Below, piece after piece: positions 1-6,715 of a stretch of 8,109 nt of DNA (position 1 is the first letter of the stretch; every line of letters starts with the position of its first letter). Both the position numbers and the translations under genes were made by a program. Source of the DNA: Eubacterium sp. UBA4343 (lineage in GTDB: Bacteria > Bacillota > Clostridia > Lachnospirales > Lachnospiraceae); contig DGTF01000025.1 in the NCBI GenBank assembly GCA_002394235.1, forward strand, positions 1 to 8,109. Direction: 5' to 3'. The notes beneath the pieces are model-generated. The model made no database searches. It was not told the DNA's origin and saw only the letters and a program-made list of their open reading frames with translations.

Positions 1-48
1 GAATTTAAAATTTCATTTTTGGATCGGAAACCGTGAGAGAATCCGGTG

Positions 49-77
49 TTCCCTTTAATTGGCAGATATGCTAAAAT
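49..77 (+). promoter_or_regulatory. Candidate extended -10 promoter for the ssb operon
   Basis: TAAAAT at 72-77 is preceded by TG at 69-70, giving the extended -10 pattern TGnTAAAAT. The matching -35 position (49-54, TTCCCT, 17-bp spacer) is weak, which is tolerated when the extended -10 is good. Transcription would start near 84 and leave an untranslated leader of about 180 nt before ssb. No gene is visible in 1-266: all three forward frames close early. Confidence 0.4.
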
Positions 78-83
78 AGGCAT

Positions 84-266
84 GTCGAAATATTATATTC
101 AGACGGCTTCCGGCCATGCTCCTCATCTGTTGCCGGCGATGACGGGCATATAGGCTGTTCCCCTTCGCGGGAAATGCTGCCGCAGTACAGGGTCATGCCC
201 CGGAGACGGGACATCACGAACAGTACAAACACAGGTTTTTAAAATACCAAAATACGAGGTAAAGCG
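84..266 (+). promoter_or_regulatory. Untranslated leader of ssb with small hairpins
   Basis: This stretch has no credible ORF. Two small inverted repeats are visible. TTCCC/GGGAA pairs at 158-162/169-173 around a CTTCGC loop. CCCG/CGGG pairs at 199-202/207-210 around GAGA, a GNRA-type tetraloop, and extends outward by ATG/CAT (195-197/212-214) across a C-A mismatch. Neither is followed by a T-run, so they are not terminators. Autoregulation, for example by Ssb or a ribosomal protein, is possible but unsupported; I could not match it to a known leader class. The ssb Shine-Dalgarno GAGG lies at 256-259. Confidence 0.3.
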
Positions 267-746
267 ATGAACAAAGTCATTTTAATGGGAAGATTAACAA
301 GAGATCCCGATATCCGTTATTCACAGGGCGAGAACTCGCAGGCGATCGCGAGATATACGCTGGCGGTAGACCGACGGTTCCGCAGAGAAGGGAGCGAGCA
401 GACTGCCGACTTTATCGGCTGTGTTGCCTTCGGCCGCCAGGCGGAATTCGCGGAGAAGTATCTCCATCAGGGAATCAAGATCGCCATCACCGGCCGGATT
501 CAGACCGGAAGCTACACGAGACAGGACGGTACCAAGGTTTATACGACAGACGTCGTCGTGGAAGAGCAGGAATTTGCCGAGAGCAAAGCGGCAAGCCAGC
601 AGAATGCGGCAGCTGCTTCTCAGCAGTACAACAGATCCGCGGCTCCTGCTGCTCCGCAGGCCGGCTCAGACGCGGGAAGCGAAGCGGCCGGTGACGGATT
701 CATGAATATTCCGGACGGAATTGACGAGGAGCTTCCGTTCAAGTAA
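267..746 (+). CDS. ssb: Single-stranded DNA-binding protein Ssb
   Basis: Ssb coats single-stranded DNA as a tetramer during replication, repair and recombination and recruits partner proteins through its C-terminal tip. The 159-residue protein opens with MNKVILMGRLTRDPDIRY, a typical Ssb N-terminus. An OB fold spans about residues 1-106 (TADFIGCVAFGRQAEFAEKY and GRIQTGSYTRQDG are family hallmarks). A low-complexity Gln/Ala/Ser/Gly linker covers about 107-145, and the acidic tip is DEELPF. One Lys follows the Phe, so the protein ends PFK instead of the usual free-carboxyl PF. The start is supported by GAGG seven bases upstream. In most Firmicutes ssb lies between rpsF and rpsR; neither is here, and gdpP follows directly. 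Identification is certain. That this is the housekeeping copy is inferred from its company (gdpP, rplI, dnaB). Confidence 0.97.
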   Translation: MNKVILMGRLTRDPDIRYSQGENSQAIARYTLAVDRRFRREGSEQTADFIGCVAFGRQAEFAEKYLHQGIKIAITGRIQTGSYTRQDGTKVYTTDVVVEEQEFAESKAASQQNAAAASQQYNRSAAPAAPQAGSDAGSEAAGDGFMNIPDGIDEELPFK

Positions 747-777
747 TCGGACATCGTTACAAACCAGCATTCCGGAA

Positions 778-809
778 GGGCGGCCTTTGAACTTCTTCAC
801 TGGCCGCCC
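778..809 (+). promoter_or_regulatory. GC-rich hairpin between ssb and gdpP
   Basis: A perfect 8-bp stem, GGGCGGCC (778-785) with GGCCGCCC (802-809), closes a 16-nt loop. It is followed by CTGTATGT, not a T-run, so it is not a canonical intrinsic terminator. It ends 22 bases before the gdpP start and leaves the GAGG ribosome site (821-824) free. It could be a partial attenuator or an mRNA stability or processing element that sets different levels of Ssb and GdpP (inference). Confidence 0.5.
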
Positions 810-831
810 CTGTATGTAAAGAGGATCAAAT

Positions 832-2883
832 ATGAGCAGAGTAAAAATGACCGGTCAGCTGAGAAGATTTCTGTTTTTCCCTCAGGTGCTGCTGATTCTT
901 CTGGTCGTCTTCAACATTGCCATCTATTTCATCAATGTGAAAGCCGGTCTTCTGGCAAGTGCCGGGCTCGCAATTTATGTGATTTTTGTCGCTGTTGTGT
1001 ACGCGAGACAGCGTTCAGGGATCACAAATGAACTTGTCACCTTTGCCACCCAGTACGGACAGATCCAGCGCCAGCTGATGATGGATCTCTCTCTTCCCTA
1101 TGCCATCACCGATGACCACGGAAGGCTGCTGTGGTTCAACGACGCCTTTGCGGATCTGACCGGTAAGAGCCGGAAAAATTTCTACAAATCCATTGCCAGC
1201 ATCTTCAACGGCCTTTCCCCGGACAAGTTTCCGGCGAGAGATCAGGAAGCTGATTATGAGATTATTTACAATAAACGTGACTATCGAATCCAGATCAAAA
1301 GCGTTGTACTCGATTCTCTAATCGACGATTCCGGTCTCATTGACAGGGAGACCAGGGAAAAAAGCAGCTATATTTACGCATTTCTTCTGTACGATGATAC
1401 GGAGCTGAACGAGTATATCCAGAAATATGAAGATGAGACGATGGTCTGCGGCATGATCTATCTGGACAACTACGACGAGGCGCTCGAAAGTGTCGAGGAG
1501 GTCCGCCGTTCCCTTCTGACAGCTCTGATTGACCGAAAAATTAACAAGTATTTTCAGGACCTCGACGGAATTGTAAAGAAATACGAAAAGGACAAATATA
1601 TCGTCCTGATGCGAAGCAGCACGCTCAACGAGCTCAAGGCCATGAAGTTCAACATCCTTGAAGATGTGAAGACCGTAAATATCGGAAATGACATGGCCGT
1701 AACCCTCAGCATCGGCATCGGCGCCAATAACGGTTCCTACAACCGGAACGCTGACTGCGCCAGGATGGCGATTGATCTCGCCCTCGGAAGAGGAGGAGAC
1801 CAGGTCGTGCTGAAGGACGGTGACAGCATTACCTATTTCGGCGGAAAATCGCAGGCAGTAGAAAAGAGCACACGCGTGAAAGCCCGTGTAAAGGCGCACG
1901 CGCTCCAGGAATTTATCGAGAGCAAGGAAAAGGTCGTCGTTATGGGCCACAAGCTGCTGGACATCGATTCCTTTGGTGCCTCGATCGGTATTTACCGCGC
2001 CTGCCGCACCCTCAACAAAAAAGCCTATGTGGTCATCGATAGTCCCACTTCTTCCACAAGCCCCTTTATTCAGGAATTCGAGGGCAATCCGGATTATGAT
2101 CCGAAAATGCTCCTGAATATTCATGACGCAAAGGAAATGGTCGACGAAAATACCCTTCTCGTCGTGGTGGATACCAATAAGCCGGATTACACCGAATGCG
2201 AAGACCTGCTTCACCAGACAAAGACCATTGTCGTGCTCGATCATCATCGTCAGGGGAACAATTATATCCGAAATGCGGTCCTTTCTTATATAGAACCGTA
2301 TGCATCCTCGACCTGTGAAATGGTCGCCGAGATTCTTCAGTATTTTGCGGAAGGCGTAAAACTGAAGAATATCGAGGCGGATTCTCTTTATGCCGGAATT
2401 ATGGTGGATACCGACAACTTTATGTCGAAGACCGGCGTGCGGACCTTTGAGGCCGCCGCCTATCTGCGCCGAAGCGGCGCTGATGTCACCCGCGTAAGGA
2501 AGATGTTCCGCGAGGACCTCGGTGATTACCGCGCAAAGGGAGAGACCTTCAGCAACGCAGAGATTTACCGAGAGCATTTCGTAATCGCGGAATGCCCGAG
2601 TGAAAATGTTGAGAGTCCGACAATTGTCGGTTCTCAGGCCGCAAACCAGCTGCTGAATATCAAAAACGTGAGGGCCTCGTTTGTCCTCACAAGCTACAAA
2701 AATATTGTCTATATCAGTGCCAGAGCGATCGACGAAGTCAACGTCCAGATCATCATGGAACGACTCGGCGGGGGCGGCCATCTGAACATGGCCGGAGCCC
2801 AGATGCCGAGAGTAACCGTTGATGAGGCGAAGACAAGACTGAAGAATGTTCTGGACAACATGCTTGACGGAGGAGAAATCTGA
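832..2883 (+). CDS. gdpP: Cyclic-di-AMP phosphodiesterase GdpP (DHH/DHHA1, membrane-bound)
   Basis: GdpP-family enzymes hydrolyse cyclic di-AMP to pApA in a manganese-dependent reaction, controlling a second messenger of potassium, osmolyte and cell-wall homeostasis. The 683 residues show the whole architecture. There are two N-terminal TM helices (about 13-35 and 38-57) and a PAS-like domain (about 84-180, [15 protein letters not shown]). A degenerate GGDEF domain follows: the signature position reads YEKDK at 251-255, and the later GdpP-typical RGGDQ is at 320-324. The DHH domain has H373, D377 and D379 in [12 protein letters not shown]447 (VVDTN), D470-H471-H472 and D526 (VDTDN). The DHHA1 domain carries GGGGH at 646-650. 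All expected metal ligands are present, so it should be active. Length is slightly above the roughly 660 usual in Bacillus. GAGG at 821-824 supports this ATG over the in-frame ATG at 847. Its stop overlaps the rplI start. Confidence 0.95.
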   Translation: MSRVKMTGQLRRFLFFPQVLLILLVVFNIAIYFINVKAGLLASAGLAIYVIFVAVVYARQRSGITNELVTFATQYGQIQRQLMMDLSLPYAITDDHGRLLWFNDAFADLTGKSRKNFYKSIASIFNGLSPDKFPARDQEADYEIIYNKRDYRIQIKSVVLDSLIDDSGLIDRETREKSSYIYAFLLYDDTELNEYIQKYEDETMVCGMIYLDNYDEALESVEEVRRSLLTALIDRKINKYFQDLDGIVKKYEKDKYIVLMRSSTLNELKAMKFNILEDVKTVNIGNDMAVTLSIGIGANNGSYNRNADCARMAIDLALGRGGDQVVLKDGDSITYFGGKSQAVEKSTRVKARVKAHALQEFIESKEKVVVMGHKLLDIDSFGASIGIYRACRTLNKKAYVVIDSPTSSTSPFIQEFEGNPDYDPKMLLNIHDAKEMVDENTLLVVVDTNKPDYTECEDLLHQTKTIVVLDHHRQGNNYIRNAVLSYIEPYASSTCEMVAEILQYFAEGVKLKNIEADSLYAGIMVDTDNFMSKTGVRTFEAAAYLRRSGADVTRVRKMFREDLGDYRAKGETFSNAEIYREHFVIAECPSENVESPTIVGSQAANQLLNIKNVRASFVLTSYKNIVYISARAIDEVNVQIIMERLGGGGHLNMAGAQMPRVTVDEAKTRLKNVLDNMLDGGEI

Positions 2884-3332
2884 TGAAAGTTATTTTGCTT
2901 GAAGACGTAAAATCCCTTGGAAAAAAGGGCGACCTTGTAAATGTAAGTGACGGCTACGCGCGCAACATGCTGCTTCCGAAGAAGAAGGGCGTTGAGGCGA
3001 CACCCGCCAATCTCAACACCCTGAAGCTGCAGAACAAACACGCGGAAAAGCTTGCCGCGGAGGCTCTTGAGGCTGCCAAAGAGCTGAAGGAACAGATCGA
3101 AAAGAAATCCATTTCCCTGAAAATCCGCACCGGAGAAGGCGGACGAGTTTTCGGCTCCATCTCTGCCAAGGAAATAGCGGACGCCGCAAAAGACCAGTTG
3201 GGATATGAGATTGACAAGAAGAAAATCTCCATGGACGGACCGCTGAAAGAGCTTGGGATCACTAAGGTTGATGTCCGCCTCCATCCGCAGGTAATCGCAA
3301 AGCTTGCCGTCAATGTAACAGAAGAGAAGTAA
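2883..3332 (+). CDS. rplI: Large ribosomal subunit protein bL9
   Basis: bL9 binds 23S rRNA near the base of the L1 stalk and reaches out from the large subunit; it helps frame maintenance and fidelity. The 149-residue length is standard. The N-terminal rRNA-binding domain starts [19 protein letters not shown] and contains the L9 signature region ([18 protein letters not shown], about residues 23-40); Met replaces the aromatic residue usual after RN. A long Ala/Glu/Lys-rich connecting helix spans about 45-75 and the C-terminal domain about 78-149 ([18 protein letters not shown]). The ATG shares one base with the gdpP TGA, and GGAGGAG (2869-2875) lies inside the gdpP end, so the two are probably translationally coupled. 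gdpP-rplI-dnaB is a conserved order in Firmicutes. Confidence 0.96.
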   Translation: MKVILLEDVKSLGKKGDLVNVSDGYARNMLLPKKKGVEATPANLNTLKLQNKHAEKLAAEALEAAKELKEQIEKKSISLKIRTGEGGRVFGSISAKEIADAAKDQLGYEIDKKKISMDGPLKELGITKVDVRLHPQVIAKLAVNVTEEK

Positions 3333-3378
3333 GCATTTTTCCCTGATATGTGATTTGGAACAGAATGGGTGACGATTT

Positions 3379-4731
3379 ATGGATGAATCCGTAATTAAAA
3401 GAATACTGCCGCACAGCGAGGAGGCGGAACAATCGGTCATCGGCTCCATGCTCATGAGCCGGGAGGCGATCGCCGCGGCATCGGAGACACTGACCGGTGC
3501 CGATTTTTACCAGCAGCAGTACGGTATTATTTTTGACACAATGGTAGAACTGAATAACGAGGGCGTCGCCGTTGATGTTGTCACCCTGCAGAACCGCCTG
3601 CGGGAGAAGAAGGTTCCTCCGGAGATCTCAGACATGGAATATGTGAGAGATCTCCTGAAAGCGGTCCCGACGTCCGCCAATATCCGGCACTACGCAGGAA
3701 TCGTAGCCGAGAAGGCACTCCTGCGGCGGCTGATCCGGGCTTCAGAGGAAGTAGAAAACAGCTGTTATCAGGACGATCTTCCCATAGAACAGCTTCTGGA
3801 TGAGTCCGAGAAGAAGATGTTTCAGCTGTTTCAGCAGAAAACCGCGTCGGATTTTGTGCCTATCAAACAGGTCGTGCTGAACGCCCTGAATACAATAGAA
3901 AAGGCATCACGGACGACCGGAAATGTCACCGGTCTCGCGACCGGATTTACGGATCTGGATTACAAGACCTCCGGTCTCCAGAACTCGGATCTTATCCTTG
4001 TGGCTGCCCGGCCTTCCATGGGAAAAACAGCCTTTGTACTGAATATTGCAGAGTACATGGCCTTCCGTCATGACAAGCACGTCGCAATTTTTTCTCTCGA
4101 GATGTCAAAGGAACAGCTTGTGAACCGTCTTCTGTCGATGGAATCGCATGTCGGATCACAGAACATCCGGAACGGAAATCTGAAGGACGATGAATGGAAA
4201 AAACTGATCGAGAGCGCGAATGTCATCGGCAAGTCGAATCTCATCATCGATGACACGCCCGGTATTACTGTCCGCGAGCTTCGCACCAAATGCAGAAAAT
4301 ATAAGCTGGAGCACGGGCTCGATATAGTAATGATCGATTACCTGCAGCTTATGAGCGGAAGCGGTGTCCGGAAATCCGATTCCCGCCAGCAGGAAATTTC
4401 CGATATTTCCCGGTCATTGAAGGCACTTGCCCGTGAACTAAATGTACCGGTCGTTGCTCTTTCCCAGCTCAGCCGTGCCGTTGAGAGCCGGCCGGATCAC
4501 CGGCCCATGCTGTCGGACCTCCGGGAATCCGGAGCAATTGAGCAGGATGCCGACGTCGTCATGTTCCTTTACCGGGATGACTACTATCATAAGGATTCAG
4601 AGAACAAGGGCATCTGCGAAATAATCATCGCAAAGCAGCGAAACGGCCCGATCGGAACAATCAATCTGGTCTGGCTGCCGGATTTCACAAAGTTCGAAAA
4701 TGCGGCGCCGCGGGATCAATATGGAAACTGA
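3379..4731 (+). CDS. dnaB: Replicative DNA helicase DnaB
   Basis: This is the hexameric 5'-3' helicase (called DnaC in Bacillus) that unwinds the replication fork and contacts primase and its loader. The 450-residue length is normal. The N-terminal helical domain spans about 1-150 (PHSEEAEQSVIGSML near the start). After a linker comes the RecA-type motor, about 180-440. Walker A is ARPSMGKTA with K216. The catalytic glutamate is E241 in FSLEMS, Walker B is VMIDYLQLM with D320, and the arginine-finger region is KQRNG at 419-423. No intein or insertion interrupts it. A weak ribosome site, GGGTGA (3367-3372), precedes the ATG. It follows rplI after 46 bases without a terminator, so co-transcription is likely. 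No T-run terminator is seen just after it. Confidence 0.97.
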   Translation: MDESVIKRILPHSEEAEQSVIGSMLMSREAIAAASETLTGADFYQQQYGIIFDTMVELNNEGVAVDVVTLQNRLREKKVPPEISDMEYVRDLLKAVPTSANIRHYAGIVAEKALLRRLIRASEEVENSCYQDDLPIEQLLDESEKKMFQLFQQKTASDFVPIKQVVLNALNTIEKASRTTGNVTGLATGFTDLDYKTSGLQNSDLILVAARPSMGKTAFVLNIAEYMAFRHDKHVAIFSLEMSKEQLVNRLLSMESHVGSQNIRNGNLKDDEWKKLIESANVIGKSNLIIDDTPGITVRELRTKCRKYKLEHGLDIVMIDYLQLMSGSGVRKSDSRQQEISDISRSLKALARELNVPVVALSQLSRAVESRPDHRPMLSDLRESGAIEQDADVVMFLYRDDYYHKDSENKGICEIIIAKQRNGPIGTINLVWLPDFTKFENAAPRDQYGN

Positions 4732-4838
4732 TCGCCGCCGCGCAAAGGTTAAATTTATACGCATGATTTGGACAGTCAGGCTCGTCGGAGTGTGAGCATA
4801 TGTGTCAGATGGGTCATCGGATGTTCTTGATTTTGTAC

Positions 4839-4867
4839 TTGTCTTAAATGAGAAGATAGTATAGAAT
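4839..4867 (+). promoter_or_regulatory. Candidate sigma-A promoter for the ferredoxin gene
   Basis: TTGTCT (4839-4844) and TAGAAT (4862-4867) are separated by exactly 17 bases; the -10 matches consensus at five of six positions. Transcription would start near 4874. The region 4732-4838 between dnaB and this promoter shows no gene and no clear terminator. A consensus TTGACA at 4873-4878 has no -10 partner at normal spacing, so I do not take it as the -35. Confidence 0.5.
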
Positions 4868-4879
4868 ACTACTTGACAA

Positions 4880-4899
4880 GGCGGATGATGGGTTCCGCC
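4880..4899 (+). promoter_or_regulatory. Hairpin at the 5' end of the ferredoxin mRNA
   Basis: GGCGGA (4880-4885) pairs perfectly with TCCGCC (4894-4899) around an 8-nt loop. If the promoter at 4839-4867 is right, the stem sits about 6 nt from the transcript 5' end. Hairpins in that position are known to protect bacterial mRNAs from decay, which would suit an abundant ferredoxin. The role is inferred. Confidence 0.4.
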
Positions 4900-4920
4900 G
4901 AGTTCTCTATTTGATATTAA

Positions 4921-5121
<201 letters not shown>

Positions 5122-5139
5122 TCCGGATAACACACGACG

Positions 5140-5173
5140 AAAAACGCCGGCGCTGCTGCGTCGGCGTTTTTCT
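5140..5173 (+). terminator. Intrinsic terminator of the ferredoxin gene
   Basis: AAAAACGCCG (5140-5149) pairs with CGGCGTTTTT (5162-5171). Inside, a G-T wobble and CGC/GCG extend the stem to 14 pairs around a TGCT loop. The A-tract/T-tract flanks make it work in either direction, and it begins 18 bases after the ferredoxin stop. Confidence 0.88.
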
Positions 5174-5183
5174 GTATTAATCC

Positions 5184-5315
5184 AGCCGCATGTTCCTCGC
5201 CCTTGGGGGAGTTTGCCCGCCAGTGGACCAGGAACATTAGCGGTTCAAAAGCGGCGAGAGTTATAAAGCAGCTGGCTTTATACATGATCATAAGCCGCAT
5301 AGGCTGTGGAGGACA
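5184..5315 (+). promoter_or_regulatory. Candidate structured leader with competing stems before the DUF1858 gene
   Basis: No gene lies between the ferredoxin terminator and 5319. A stem of up to 14 pairs, 5184-5197 with 5230-5245 (core ATGTTCCT/AGGAACAT plus CCGC/GCGG across a 2-nt bulge), closes a 32-nt loop. TATAAAGC/GCTTTATA (5262-5269/5275-5282) forms a second hairpin. GCCGC occurs at 5185-5189 and 5294-5298; either copy can pair with GCGGC at 5251-5255. TCCTC (5194-5198), inside the first stem, is complementary to the Shine-Dalgarno bases GAGGA (5309-5313). Mutually exclusive pairings of this kind are what a translation-controlling leader would show, but I cannot assign a riboswitch class and see no convincing promoter after the terminator. 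Confidence 0.35.
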
Positions 5316-5318
5316 GAA

Positions 5319-5549
5319 ATGAAGATAAATAAGAATATGACTGTTACCGAAATTCTGAACGTAGACCCGATGATCAGCAACATTCTTGCCGGACACGGTA
5401 TGAGCTGCCTCTTTTGCGGTGCCGCCGTCAATGAGACCCTGGAACAGGCCTGCCGTGTGCACGGAATCCCTGCGGATCAGGTAGATCTTATGGTCGCGCA
5501 GATCAACGATTTTATCGGAGGTCCGGAAGCCGCAGAAGAATCCCGCTGA
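5319..5549 (+). CDS. DUF1858 domain protein (small CxxC redox-type protein)
   Basis: A 76-residue protein that is essentially one DUF1858 domain, also described as the hybrid-cluster-protein-associated redox disulfide domain. Recognisable features are the start MKINKNMTVTEILNVDP, the segment LAGHGMSCLFCGAA with the Cys pair (CxxC, about residues 30-33), and ETLEQACRVHGI, the typical continuation. The domain is common in anaerobes, alone or fused to oxidoreductases; a thiol-disulfide or metal-binding role is supposed, but the true function is unknown. GGAGG (5308-5312) six bases upstream supports the start. It lies downstream of a ferredoxin but behind that gene's terminator, so the link is only thematic. 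It ends 11 bases before the convergent acetyltransferase gene, with no terminator between them. Confidence 0.9.
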   Translation: MKINKNMTVTEILNVDPMISNILAGHGMSCLFCGAAVNETLEQACRVHGIPADQVDLMVAQINDFIGGPEAAEESR

Positions 5550-5560
5550 TTCCTCGGAGG

Positions 5561-6313
5561 TCAGCACAGCTTTTTCACACGAAACGAATCGGTATAGAGA
5601 TAGTGGAAGCCAAGCGACTCATACAGGCGAATCGCTGCCGTGTTGCCTTCCACCACCTGAAGATATGCGTGAGATGCGCCCATTTTCTTCCCGTTCAACA
5701 GAATCGTGCTCACAATGGCGCGTGCAAGTCCCCTTCTTCGAAAATCCTGGCGGACATGAATGGCGTAGACACCGATATAGTCTCTGTCCAGAATCCCAAG
5801 CCCCGTTCCGATGATAGATTCACCGTCATGAATCGAAACGCATACCGTCTCCTTCGGGATTGCGCGGTACATGGAGGGAACGACCTGCCGATGCATAACG
5901 TTTGTCGTCCCCTTCAGGGCAAAGAGCCCTTCTATCCAGGATGAAGGAATAAAGCGTGATACATCTGTCCGAATGCCCGGCTTCAGATTCATCCGTTCCG
6001 GAAAGTCCATCACCATATTATAGTTTACATGCTCCCTCACATATCCCTTATGTTCCAGAAAGGTGTCAAACGACGCGTCAAGGAGCGGTGAGATCTTGAA
6101 GATGCAGGGAGTCCCCCATTTCCGGTAAACGCTCTCAGTGTATCGGAGTTTCTCTTCCAACGGAATTTCCGATACGCCGATCTGTTCCACGCAGTTAGTC
6201 CTATGTGTATAAAAATATGAAAATCGCAGAAGCCATCCGTCATATATCTCAATCTGATGCGACGGCCAGGCGTTCAGTGATAGATCTTCAATTGTTTTGA
6301 TCAACGGATTCAT
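5561..6313 (-). CDS. GNAT-family N-acetyltransferase
   Basis: An acetyl-CoA-dependent N-acyltransferase of unknown substrate. From the start at 6313 it has 250 residues in two parts. The N-terminal half carries the pattern of a GNAT subfamily (LNAWPSHQIEIYDGWLLRF then YTHRTNCVEQI, about 13-45). The catalytic GNAT domain spans about 113-250, with acetyl-CoA-binding motif A at 186-201 (VRQDFRRRGLARAIV) and the late motif NTAAIRLYESLGF at 224-236. An in-frame ATG at 6343 would add ten residues (MRLHRFRRLQ), but GGAGG (6320-6324) sits six bases before the ATG at 6313, so I use that one. Its last codons face the DUF1858 gene end, 11 bases away. Such enzymes modify small molecules, antibiotics or protein N-termini; nothing here decides which. 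Confidence 0.88.
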   Translation of the reverse strand: MNPLIKTIEDLSLNAWPSHQIEIYDGWLLRFSYFYTHRTNCVEQIGVSEIPLEEKLRYTESVYRKWGTPCIFKISPLLDASFDTFLEHKGYVREHVNYNMVMDFPERMNLKPGIRTDVSRFIPSSWIEGLFALKGTTNVMHRQVVPSMYRAIPKETVCVSIHDGESIIGTGLGILDRDYIGVYAIHVRQDFRRRGLARAIVSTILLNGKKMGASHAYLQVVEGNTAAIRLYESLGFHYLYTDSFRVKKLC

Positions 6314-6603
6314 TTGCAACCTCCGGAATCGGTGAAGACGCACGCAGTCTGTTTCGCACGCCTACCGCGCGGCAATCCTGCAGGCATTTTTATAGTGCCA
6401 TTTACATCTTCATCATATTTGAAAAACGGCTTCAAGCCACGCGAAACTGCTGCCCCATAAAGATCACGACAAAAAAGGGTTAATCGGAATGGCTTTATAC
6501 CGCGCGCACCTGCAACTTTATACGTAAGAGCATAGCACAGATGCTGCACGAACTTCAATGACCTGTCCGGCATTTCTTCTATATAATATACAATTTCTTG
6601 CAT
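6310..6603 (-). other. Doubtful small ORF or leader region upstream of the acetyltransferase
   Basis: An open frame of 97 codons (MQEIVYYIEEMPDRS...) ends with a TGA overlapping the acetyltransferase ATG (ATGA), as in coupled genes. Against coding: no Shine-Dalgarno precedes the first ATG or the Met at codon 11. The predicted promoter (6580-6607) would start transcripts near 6573, inside the frame. The composition is rich in Arg, Lys and Cys with no domain I recognise. Internal similarity is visible (ARGIKPF and SRGLKPF; CGCGCGGTA occurs twice in the minus strand). It may instead be a 260-nt leader or a dispersed intergenic repeat. I know no homologue. Confidence 0.2.
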
Positions 6604-6607
6604 TCAA
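6580..6607 (-). promoter_or_regulatory. Candidate minus-strand promoter toward the acetyltransferase
   Basis: Read on the minus strand, TTGAAT (6607-6602) and TATATA (6585-6580) are 16 bases apart in a very AT-rich patch. The start would be near 6573, giving a leader of about 260 nt before the acetyltransferase. Its -35 overlaps that of the plus-strand promoter. Confidence 0.35.
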
Positions 6608-6626
6608 AATTCTGTTGGGTTATAAT
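6598..6626 (+). promoter_or_regulatory. Promoter of the signal-peptidase-like gene
   Basis: A perfect TATAAT (6621-6626) follows a partial -35, TTGCAT (6598-6603), after exactly 17 bases. The predicted start near 6633 gives an 80-nt leader to the ATG at 6716. It also rules against initiation at the upstream in-frame ATG at 6635, which would lie almost at the transcript 5' end. Confidence 0.6.
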
Positions 6627-6702
6627 TACGCTGTATGTACGGGACTATCAACCTTTCATCCCGTTACGTAGCAGAAAAAGCATGTTTTGTATGCATGTTA
6701 CA

Positions 6703-6709
6703 AGGGGAG
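6703..6709 (+). promoter_or_regulatory. Ribosome-binding site that decides the start at 6716
   Basis: AGGGGAG lies six bases before ATG 6716. The frame is open from ATG 6635, but that codon has no Shine-Dalgarno and would put 27 non-hydrophobic residues ahead of the signal-anchor helix. Confidence 0.75.
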
Positions 6710-6715
6710 TACAAT

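Noticed and set aside
1318..2781. A 487-codon open frame on the minus strand
   Set aside because: It lies antisense to gdpP, whose product has every expected domain and motif; the minus frame has no ribosome site or recognisable domain and is a codon-bias shadow.
4873..4878. A consensus TTGACA that could be a -35 box
   Set aside because: Nothing resembling a -10 occurs 16-18 bases downstream; a better promoter sits just upstream and would place its start here.
5184..5245. A possible small SRP RNA or other known housekeeping RNA
   Set aside because: The conserved SRP apical loop bases are absent and I could not match any known RNA family by eye.
6635..6715. An N-terminal extension of the signal-peptidase-like protein from ATG 6635
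   Set aside because: The ATG has no ribosome site and lies at the predicted transcript start; ATG 6716 has AGGGGAG at proper distance and begins right at the membrane anchor.
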